In this document: piece by piece, positions 1 to 5,370 of the stretch
Position numbering within the stretch: the stretch's first letter is position 1
Layout of the letters: each line of letters starts with the position of its first letter
Assembly (NCBI GenBank): GCA_019454865.1
Contig: JACFNJ010000162.1
Span: forward strand, 1 to 5,370
Length of the DNA: 5,370 bases
From: Bacteroidia bacterium
GTDB lineage: Bacteria; Bacteroidota; Bacteroidia; UKL13-3
Direction: 5' to 3'
Program-made: the position numbers and the translations under genes
Notes under the pieces: model-generated
Told to the model about the DNA's origin: nothing
Database searches by the model: none
Seen by the model: only the letters and a program-made list of their open reading frames with translations

Positions 1-1229
1 TCGGCTATATCGTTGGCAAAGGCATTTAGCAGCATTTTACGTGCTGTGTCTTCTGTTATCCCTCTGCTACGCATATAAAACATAGGCTCTTCATCCAACT
101 GCCCTATTGTAGCACCATGCGTACATTTTACATCATCTGCAAAAATTTCTAATTGAGGTTTGGTATTTACAGTAGCATCGTTACTTAATAATACGTTTTG
201 GTTTCGCTGGTAAGCATTCGTTTTTTGCGCATCAGGATGAACAATTATTTTACCATTGAATACTGCCGTTGATTTATCCATTAGTATTCCTTTGTATTTT
301 TCATCACTAAAGCAATTAGGGCTTGCATGATCAACCAAGGAATGATTATCTACAAAATTTTGTTTATCCAATATATACAAACCATAAAGCAAGCTATTAC
401 AATTTTGTCCATTCATGTAAAAATGTAAATTATTACGAATAAACAATCCATCCAACATTAATGTAACCTGATTTATATTGGTATTTGCTTCTTGAAAAAT
501 TTGGGTAAAATTATTTTGATAAGTTTCCCCTACTTCTTGTTGAATTTTATAATGTTCCAAATGAGCATTTTCACCCACAAAAATCTCATTTACTACATTG
601 GTAAATGACGATTGCGAACCGATATTTAAGTAAGCTTCAATTACAAATGCCTCAGCATTTTTTTCTACTACTATTAAGTTTCGTGGTTGAATTAATGCAG
701 TATCTTCGGTTGTATCAGCAATGTTCAATACAACTATCGGCAATTCTAACTTTTGCCCCGAAGGTATATGAATAAATGCTCCATCGTGTAGCAATGCGGT
801 GTTTAATGCGTTCAATGCTTGGTTTTCTATCTTTGCATATTTGCCAAAATGTGTTTCAAATGCTTGGTGTTTTTGGGTTCTTGCTTCAAGTAATGTACTC
901 ATTGTAATAGTACTTGCCTCTTGTTTAATAAAAGACAAATCTGAAGAAAAATCACCATTAATAAATACCAATAAATGCGCATTTAGTTTTGAATAAACCG
1001 ATTGAGCAATAATTGCTTTACAATCCGCATTTGTAGCATGATTTACTACAAAATTACCTTCAGTTATTGGTTTTAAGTTGGTGTATTTCCATTCTTCGTG
1101 TTTCAATGTAGGAAATCCAATTTTTTCAAACTCAGCGAATGCTTTTTCTTGTAACGAAAACAATTGATTAGAAGCAGCATTCTCTTTTTGTTTATTAAAT
1201 TCTTGTTTTGCTATTTGTTGTAAACTCAT
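1..1229 (-). CDS. sufD: Fe-S cluster assembly protein SufD, C-terminus cut by window edge
   Basis: SufD is the paralogue and partner of SufB in the cytosolic SufBCD scaffold complex, where nascent Fe-S clusters are built. The 409 visible residues show the family pattern: an N-terminal helical part with the EEWKYTNL motif (about 45-52), then a repetitive beta-helix core, and near the C-terminus PQLEIFADDVKCTHGATIGQ (358-377) followed by the typical MRSRGIT segment. C369 and H371 in the KCTHGAT motif should correspond to E. coli SufD C358 and H360, the latter implicated in cluster formation; this alignment is from memory. The end of the family's C-terminal helices, probably 25-40 residues, lies beyond position 1. 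The ATG at 1229-1227 is favoured because an in-frame TAA sits at 1244-1242, just upstream. The leader is A/T-rich with no Shine-Dalgarno. It lies 58 bases after sufC on the same strand, so it is probably cotranscribed. Confidence 0.96.
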   Translation of the reverse strand, partial: MSLQQIAKQEFNKQKENAASNQLFSLQEKAFAEFEKIGFPTLKHEEWKYTNLKPITEGNFVVNHATNADCKAIIAQSVYSKLNAHLLVFINGDFSSDLSFIKQEASTITMSTLLEARTQKHQAFETHFGKYAKIENQALNALNTALLHDGAFIHIPSGQKLELPIVVLNIADTTEDTALIQPRNLIVVEKNAEAFVIEAYLNIGSQSSFTNVVNEIFVGENAHLEHYKIQQEVGETYQNNFTQIFQEANTNINQVTLMLDGLFIRNNLHFYMNGQNCNSLLYGLYILDKQNFVDNHSLVDHASPNCFSDEKYKGILMDKSTAVFNGKIIVHPDAQKTNAYQRNQNVLLSNDATVNTKPQLEIFADDVKCTHGATIGQLDEEPMFYMRSRGITEDTARKMLLNAFANDIA

Positions 1230-1248
1230 TGGTAGTTTTAATTATAAA

Positions 1249-1286
1249 AATTTCATCATACATAGAAAATATTCCATCATGAAATT
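1249..1286 (-). repeat. Inverted repeat in the sufC-sufD gap
   Basis: AATTTCAT (1249-1256) and ATGAAATT (1279-1286) are perfect 8-base inverted arms around a 22-base loop, starting one base after the sufC stop codon. The stem has only one G-C pair and is not followed by a clean T-tract, so it does not look like a terminator. At most it could be a weak mRNA structure between sufC and sufD. Confidence 0.25.
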
Positions 1287-1287
1287 A

Positions 1288-2061
1288 TTAAACTGTAACA
1301 GCTTTGCTTGCTTCTACTTCTTCTTTAATCCAGTCATATCCTTTTGCTTCAAGCTCTTTAGCCAATTCGGCTGTACCACTTTTTACAATTCTACCTTTAT
1401 AAAGTACATGCACAAAATCCGGTACAATGTAATCCAACAATCGTTGGTAGTGTGTTATAACAATAAATGAGCGCTCAGGTGTACGTAATTTATTTACACC
1501 ATTTGAAACCAATTTCAACGCATCAATATCTAAACCCGAATCGGTTTCATCTAAAATTGCAAGTGTTGGCTCAAGCATAGCCATTTGATATACTTCGTTT
1601 CGTTTTTTCTCTCCACCGCTAAACCCTTCATTAAGGCTACGTAATGCCAAGTTTTTATCCATTTCCATCAACTCCATTTTAGAACGCATCAGTTTTAAAA
1701 ACTCAGTTGCTTCCATTGGTTCCAACCCTTTGTATTTACGCCTTTCATTGATAGCAGTTTTTAAGAAATTGGTAGTACTTACACCAGGTATCTCAACCGG
1801 ATATTGAAAAGCCAAAAACACACCTTCGCATGCACGTTCCTCCGGAGACATCTCTAATAAATCTTTTCCATTTAATATTGCTTGCCCATCTGTAACTGTA
1901 TAATCAGCACGACCAGCCAAAACCGATGACAAAGTACTCTTTCCGGCACCATTCGGTCCCATTATCGCATGCACTTCTCCAGGTTTTACGGTTAAGTTAA
2001 TTCCGTTTAAAATTGATTTTCCTTCTATTTCTGCTTTTAAGTTTTTTATTTCTAATAACAT
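1288..2061 (-). CDS. sufC: SufC, ABC-type ATPase of the SufBCD Fe-S assembly complex
   Basis: SufC is a cytosolic ABC-family ATPase, not a transporter. It docks on the C-terminal regions of SufB and SufD and uses ATP hydrolysis to remodel the scaffold. The 257-residue protein is full length for the family and has every nucleotide-binding motif: Walker A GPNGAGKST (35-43, K41), Q-loop Q86 in AFQYP, signature FSGGEKKR (147-154), Walker B LAILDE (167-172, catalytic E172), D-loop SGLD (175-178) and switch histidine H204. The GEKKRNE and DETDSGLD wording separates SufC from ordinary transporter ATPases, and there are no membrane segments. The start at 2061 gives the canonical MLLEIKNLKA N-terminus, and an in-frame TAA lies at 2088-2086. 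The gene starts 49 bases after sufB and ends 58 bases before sufD, consistent with one operon. The leader is A-rich without a Shine-Dalgarno. Confidence 0.98.
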   Translation of the reverse strand: MLLEIKNLKAEIEGKSILNGINLTVKPGEVHAIMGPNGAGKSTLSSVLAGRADYTVTDGQAILNGKDLLEMSPEERACEGVFLAFQYPVEIPGVSTTNFLKTAINERRKYKGLEPMEATEFLKLMRSKMELMEMDKNLALRSLNEGFSGGEKKRNEVYQMAMLEPTLAILDETDSGLDIDALKLVSNGVNKLRTPERSFIVITHYQRLLDYIVPDFVHVLYKGRIVKSGTAELAKELEAKGYDWIKEEVEASKAVTV

Positions 2062-2110
2062 TGTATTTGCTATTTGTATTTTTGATTATAATTTTAAAAT
2101 TTATGATTTG

Positions 2111-3556
2111 TTATCCAACAGAGCCTTCAAGTGAAACAGCCAATAATTTTTGCGCTTCTACAGCAAACTCCATAGGAAGTTGATTTAATACTTCACGGCA
2201 AAATCCATTTACTATTAAGCTAATAGCTTCCTCGGTTGGAATACCTCTTTGGTTGCAATAAAAAATTTGGTCTTCACCTATTTTACTTGTACTTGCTTCA
2301 TGCTCTACAGTTGCAGTTTTATTATTTACCTCAATATATGGAAAAGTGTGAGCACCACATTTATCACCAATAAGCATACTGTCGCACTGCGTATAATTGC
2401 GCGCCCCGTCTGCTTTTTTACTCACTTTCACTAATCCTCGGTATGAATTATGTGACTTGCCAGCAGAGATACCTTTGGATACAATTCGGCTTTTGGTGTT
2501 TTTACCAATATGAATCATTTTAGTTCCGGTATCCGCTTCTTGCATATTATTAGTTACAGCTACTGAAAAAAACTCTCCTACCGAATCATCACCGCGTAAT
2601 ATACAACTTGGGTATTTCCAGGTTCTGGCTGAACCGGTTTCAACTTGTGTCCAACTTATTTTAGCGCGATTGCCTTGGCAGATACCTCTTTTGGTTACAA
2701 AATTGTAAATACCGCCATTTCCATCTTTATCACCGGGATACCAATTTTGAACCGTTGAATATTTTATTTCGGCATCTTCCATTGCTACTAATTCAACTAC
2801 TGCTGCATGCAGTTGGTTTTCATCTCGCATAGGTGCAGTGCAGCCTTCCAAGTAGCTTACGTGTGATTTTTCTTCAGCAATAATTAATGTTCGCTCAAAT
2901 TGTCCGGTGTTTTTTGCATTCATTCTAAAATAGGTAGAAAGTTCCATCGGGCAACGAACACCTTTTGGGATATATGCAAATGAGCCATCACTAAAAACCG
3001 CTGCATTTAAAGCTGCATAAAAATTATCGGTATAAGGAACTACTGAACCCAAGTATTTTTTTACCAATTCCGGATGTTCTTGTATTGCTTCGCTAATAGC
3101 GCAAAATATAACTCCTTTTTCTAATAACTGTTTTTGGAAAGTTGTACCAATTGAAACGGAATCAAATACAGCATCCACAGCTACTCCGGTTAATCGTTTT
3201 TGTTCAGCTAATGAAATTCCAAGTTTTTCAAACGTTTTAAGTAATTCCGGATCTACTTCATCCAAACTGTTCAGTTTTTTCTTTTCTTTTGGTGCTGCAT
3301 AGTAGCTTATATCCTGAAAATCCACCTTTGGGTATTTAAAGTTTTGCCACTCCGGCAGCTCCATCGTTTGCCAATATCGGAATGCTTTTAATCGAAACTC
3401 AAGCATCCATTCCGGTTCATTTTTTTTCTTTGATATAAATCTTACGATATCTTCATTTAGCCCTTTTGGGGCAATATCCATTTCAATATCTGTAGTAAAC
3501 CCATATTGATACTCTTGGCTAACTACTTGGTCTATAATATTTTCTTCTTGTGCCAT
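2111..3556 (-). CDS. sufB: Fe-S cluster assembly scaffold protein SufB
   Basis: SufB is the core scaffold of the SUF system: it accepts sulfur from the SufS desulfurase pathway and, with SufD and SufC, assembles Fe-S clusters in the cytosol. At 481 residues it is near the usual 465-495. Recognisable segments are the N-terminal PEWMLEFRLKAFRYW (48-62), the beta-helix core with YIPKGVRCPMELSTYFR (195-211) and YLEGCTAP (235-242), the segment QCDSMLIGDKCGAHTFPYIE (390-409), VEHEASTSKIGEDQ (417-430), and the C-terminal EFAVEAQKLLAVSLEGSVG. C391 and E420 appear to match E. coli C405 and E434, and C239 matches C254; these equivalences are from memory. There is no intein, although sufB is a known intein host in other phyla. 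The ATG at 3556 gives a family-like start, and an in-frame TAA lies at 3601-3599. It is the first gene of the apparent sufBCD operon, and no sufA or iscR-type gene precedes it. Confidence 0.98.
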   Translation of the reverse strand: MAQEENIIDQVVSQEYQYGFTTDIEMDIAPKGLNEDIVRFISKKKNEPEWMLEFRLKAFRYWQTMELPEWQNFKYPKVDFQDISYYAAPKEKKKLNSLDEVDPELLKTFEKLGISLAEQKRLTGVAVDAVFDSVSIGTTFQKQLLEKGVIFCAISEAIQEHPELVKKYLGSVVPYTDNFYAALNAAVFSDGSFAYIPKGVRCPMELSTYFRMNAKNTGQFERTLIIAEEKSHVSYLEGCTAPMRDENQLHAAVVELVAMEDAEIKYSTVQNWYPGDKDGNGGIYNFVTKRGICQGNRAKISWTQVETGSARTWKYPSCILRGDDSVGEFFSVAVTNNMQEADTGTKMIHIGKNTKSRIVSKGISAGKSHNSYRGLVKVSKKADGARNYTQCDSMLIGDKCGAHTFPYIEVNNKTATVEHEASTSKIGEDQIFYCNQRGIPTEEAISLIVNGFCREVLNQLPMEFAVEAQKLLAVSLEGSVG

Positions 3557-3614
3557 ACTGTAAAAACGGTACGAAGATACTCTAAATTTTATATTTATTT
3601 ATAATTAATCTAAA

Positions 3615-3622
3615 CAAAAATA
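3615..3622 (-). promoter_or_regulatory. Candidate -7 promoter element for sufB
   Basis: Read on the minus strand these bases are TATTTTTG, a full match to the TAnnTTTG consensus of the Bacteroidota primary sigma factor. The element lies 58 bases upstream of the sufB ATG, which would give a 5' leader of roughly 50 bases. No TTG or TTTG is found at the expected -33 spacing further upstream, and short A/T-rich matches arise easily by chance in this region, so the call is tentative. Confidence 0.3.
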
Positions 3623-3640
3623 AGCAAAATAACACTTGCT
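3623..3640. repeat. Interrupted dyad AGCAA-N8-TTGCT upstream of sufB
   Basis: Two perfect 5-base inverted half-sites, AGCAA (3623-3627) and TTGCT (3636-3640), are separated by 8 bases, an 18-base footprint typical in size of a site for a dimeric DNA-binding protein. It sits just upstream of the candidate sufB -7 element. The symmetry is plain in the sequence; a role as an operator is inference, and it does not match any operator I recognise. Confidence 0.3.
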
Positions 3641-3660
3641 GATAACTATAAAGTATTTCA

Positions 3661-3690
3661 TCTTATTAAGTTATAAGAAAGGGTTCTTAT
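3661..3690. repeat. Three-arm inverted repeat with alternative hairpins
   Basis: The arms are TCTTAT (3661-3666), ATAAGAA (3673-3679) and TTCTTAT (3684-3690). The middle arm pairs perfectly with the right arm over 7 bases around an AGGG loop, or with the left arm over 6 bases around a 6-base loop, so the two hairpins exclude each other. On the plus strand the right-hand hairpin is followed by TTTTC, so it superficially resembles a weak intrinsic terminator, but no gene ends here and the stem is nearly all A-T. It may instead be a protein-binding site or a 5' leader structure. The repeat is visible; its function is unknown. Confidence 0.45.
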
Positions 3691-3752
3691 TTTTCTATTA
3701 CTCATTTTATTTAGTAATTAAATTATTTTTTCTATAATTTTACAATGCTGAT

Positions 3753-5370
3753 ATGAAAAACCATAAAATAACAGCCGCACAATGCGAAGTTTTAGACTTA
3801 TTAGGAAGCAAACTTCCTAATTTGGTAATATATCAGTACATACTATACCCTGACCAATCGGCTAAATTCATTTATTTAAGTGAAAATATTTATAATTTTA
3901 TTGGAGTTGAAGCAGCCAAAATTAAGGAGAATCCAAATATTTTATTCGATTTAATTGATGACGAGATAAAAGCTGAATGGAGAAACATAAGAAGTAAAAA
4001 AATAAAAGACGGCTCAAGTGTTTTAGATAAAGAGATTGAAATTGAAAGAGTTGATGGTGTAGTGCAACGGTTTCATGTAACACAATATGCAATAGAATTA
4101 GAAGATGGCTCAATATTGAATACCGGAATTCATGTAAACATTACTTCCATAGCCAATAAAACTATGTTATTGGATAAAACGATACGAGAGTTAGAATTAC
4201 TTAACAAAATAAATGACCACATTTTAAACATAAAAAGTGAGAAAATATTATTTGATGAAATATGTAAAAGTATGGTTTTGTATGGCGGTTATAAGCTTGC
4301 ATGGATTAGCAAAAAACCAGATTCAAAAGAGATAGTTCAAGTAATAAAACCATTATCAGCATACGGTAAAACAGATTATTTGGATAAATTATATATTGAT
4401 TTAAATAATGAATTACTTAGTAGAGGACCAACAGCCACTGTATTACGAAAAGGAGGTTCTATAGTATTAAATGACTTTACAATTGATGAGAGGTATTTTC
4501 CTTTTTTAGAAAGATCAAAAGCAGCAGGTTTTCCTTCAATTGCAGCATTTGCGCTTCAACATGAAAAAACTGAACGCTATGTTTTAACAATTTATTCATC
4601 AGAAATAAATGCATTTAACGAACATGAACTGTTGGTGTTAAACAGAATAGCACAAAACGTAAGCATTGCAATAAATGCACTAAATAATAATAAAGAAAAA
4701 CTTGAAGCCTTAAACAAACTAAAGGAACGAAACAAAGAACTACATGCTGTTTATAAAATATCCGACTTGTTAAATACAATAAATACCGAAGATGATTCTA
4801 TAATTAAGCAAATTCCTTCCCTTATTCAAAATTCATTATCTTACCCGGAATGTTCTGGTGTGCAAGTAGTACTTAATGGCAAATCATATAATACGGAAAA
4901 TTTTATTGAAAATAAATCACAACATTCTATTGAAATTTTAAATGACAATATGCCGATTGGTGTAATTCAATTGAGTTATATTGATGAACTGTGTAATTTG
5001 GAAAAATGTGCCGATTTTAATGATGAAGAGTTAAAACTTTTTGAAACCGTAGCAGACATGCTTGCTAATTATATTAGAAAAAAAGTAAATTTATCCGAAC
5101 TAAAAAAATCTGAAGCCTATTTAAAATCAATTTTTAACAACTCGCCTTCTGAGCACATTATATTAGATACCAACTTTAATTTGGTTTTTTTCAATAACCA
5201 AAAATACACCGGATACAAAGAGCATTTTAATATTGAGCTAAAACGTGGAGAATCATACTTAAAATATATTCTTCCTGAAAACTTAGAAATTTATAAAAGC
5301 TTATTTAGGCAATGCCTTGAACAAAAAGAGTTTATTAGATACGAATCAACTGTTAAGATTACCAACAAAT
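3753..5370 (+). CDS. PAS-GAF-GAF-PAS sensor protein, probable histidine kinase, C-terminus cut by window edge
   Basis: 539 residues are visible and the frame is open to the window end. No signal peptide or membrane segment is seen, so this is a cytosolic sensor. Domains: a PAS_3-type PAS with its PAC tail (about 20-133; YQYIL at 27-31, YLSENI at 41-46, DGSILNTGIHVNIT at 118-131); a GAF domain (about 160-308) with GGYKLAWI (178-185), SRGPTATVLRKGG (223-235) and LTIYSSEINAFNEHE (278-292); a charged coiled-coil-like linker (about 311-333); a second GAF-like domain (about 334-444) with SYPECS (363-368), YNTENF (379-384) and FNDEELKLFETVA (422-434); then a second PAS from about 454, incomplete at the edge. 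Proteins of this layout usually end in a histidine kinase module, but none is visible, so the output is inferred. The ATG at 3753 is the first in frame after a TAA at 3735-3737, and no Shine-Dalgarno precedes it. It is divergent from sufB and its ligand cannot be read from sequence. Confidence 0.88.
   Translation, partial: MKNHKITAAQCEVLDLLGSKLPNLVIYQYILYPDQSAKFIYLSENIYNFIGVEAAKIKENPNILFDLIDDEIKAEWRNIRSKKIKDGSSVLDKEIEIERVDGVVQRFHVTQYAIELEDGSILNTGIHVNITSIANKTMLLDKTIRELELLNKINDHILNIKSEKILFDEICKSMVLYGGYKLAWISKKPDSKEIVQVIKPLSAYGKTDYLDKLYIDLNNELLSRGPTATVLRKGGSIVLNDFTIDERYFPFLERSKAAGFPSIAAFALQHEKTERYVLTIYSSEINAFNEHELLVLNRIAQNVSIAINALNNNKEKLEALNKLKERNKELHAVYKISDLLNTINTEDDSIIKQIPSLIQNSLSYPECSGVQVVLNGKSYNTENFIENKSQHSIEILNDNMPIGVIQLSYIDELCNLEKCADFNDEELKLFETVADMLANYIRKKVNLSELKKSEAYLKSIFNNSPSEHIILDTNFNLVFFNNQKYTGYKEHFNIELKRGESYLKYILPENLEIYKSLFRQCLEQKEFIRYESTVKITNK

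Larger units (their letters stand above)
3557..3752. promoter_or_regulatory. Divergent intergenic region between sufB and the PAS/GAF sensor gene
   Basis: These 196 very AT-rich bases must hold the promoters for both sufB (leftward) and the sensor gene (rightward). I see no coding sequence. They contain a candidate sufB -7 element (3615-3622), a dyad (3623-3640) and an inverted-repeat cluster (3661-3690). For the sensor gene, the nearest matches to the Bacteroidota -7 consensus TAnnTTTG are TATTTTTC at 3688-3695 and TAATTTTA at 3735-3742. Each has one mismatch and no clear -33 TTG partner, so neither is assigned. A 12-of-19 match to the E. coli Fur consensus at 3641-3659 is too weak to call. 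No IscR-like site was recognised. Confidence 0.6.

Noticed and set aside
799..996. Plus-strand open frame of 65 codons
   Set aside because: It lies fully antisense inside sufD, whose family match is unambiguous, and its translation resembles no protein I know.
1242..1280. 12-codon minus-strand ORF between sufC and sufD, in frame with sufD
   Set aside because: It is very short, has no ribosome-binding signal and ends at the stop that separates it from sufD; chance is the simplest explanation.
1279..1470. Plus-strand open frame of 63 codons
   Set aside because: It is antisense to the 3' end of sufC; the Phe/Cys/Asn-rich translation is typical of a shadow frame.
2090..2101. 12-base perfect palindrome AATTTTAAAATT in the sufB-sufC gap
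   Set aside because: It is made only of A and T in an AT-rich spacer, where such symmetry is expected by chance.
2249..2434. Plus-strand open frame of 61 codons
   Set aside because: It is antisense to the well-conserved C-terminal part of sufB.
2111..3556. Possible intein in SufB
   Set aside because: SufB is an intein host elsewhere, but this protein is a continuous 481 residues of normal family length with no insertion.
3641..3659. Fur-box-like sequence beginning GATAACTATAAAG
   Set aside because: Only 12 of 19 bases match the E. coli consensus, and most matches are A or T in an AT-rich background.
3922..4113. Minus-strand open frame of 63 codons, rich in Leu and His
   Set aside because: It is antisense to the first PAS domain of the sensor gene, and its composition is that of a reverse-frame artefact.

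Overview
The window comes from an AT-rich genome that looks like a member of the Bacteroidota. This rests on the AT-rich codon use, A/T-rich leaders with no Shine-Dalgarno sequence in front of every start codon, a sufB-sufC-sufD order, and a PAS/GAF multidomain sensor of a style common in that phylum. The phylum call is an inference; there is no rRNA or other marker here. The standard genetic code reads all frames without internal stops.

Positions 1-3556 hold three genes on the minus strand, in the order sufB (3556 to 2111), sufC (2061 to 1288) and sufD (1229 to beyond position 1). The gaps are 49 and 58 bases, and no convincing terminator lies between them, so they are probably one operon. 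Together they encode the SufBCD scaffold that assembles Fe-S clusters: SufB and SufD are paralogous beta-helical partners and SufC is the ABC-type ATPase that drives the complex. All the key residues I looked for are present. SufD is cut by the window edge with 409 residues visible. The cysteine desulfurase sufS, if it follows as it often does, would lie outside the window.

Positions 3557-3752 are a 196-base divergent intergenic region. It contains a possible sufB -7 promoter element, an 18-base dyad, and three inverted-repeat arms that could form two mutually exclusive hairpins. No regulator gene such as iscR or sufR and no sufA lies next to sufB.

Positions 3753-5370 hold one plus-strand gene that runs off the right edge. 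It encodes a soluble sensor with at least four sensory domains (PAS, GAF, a second GAF-like domain, PAS). Its output domain, most likely a histidine kinase, is outside the window.

I see no rRNA, tRNA, CRISPR array, insertion sequence or phage gene. The coding content is mostly ordinary housekeeping. The less-explained parts are the intergenic inverted repeats and the sensor, whose second GAF-like domain carries a CX4C motif.
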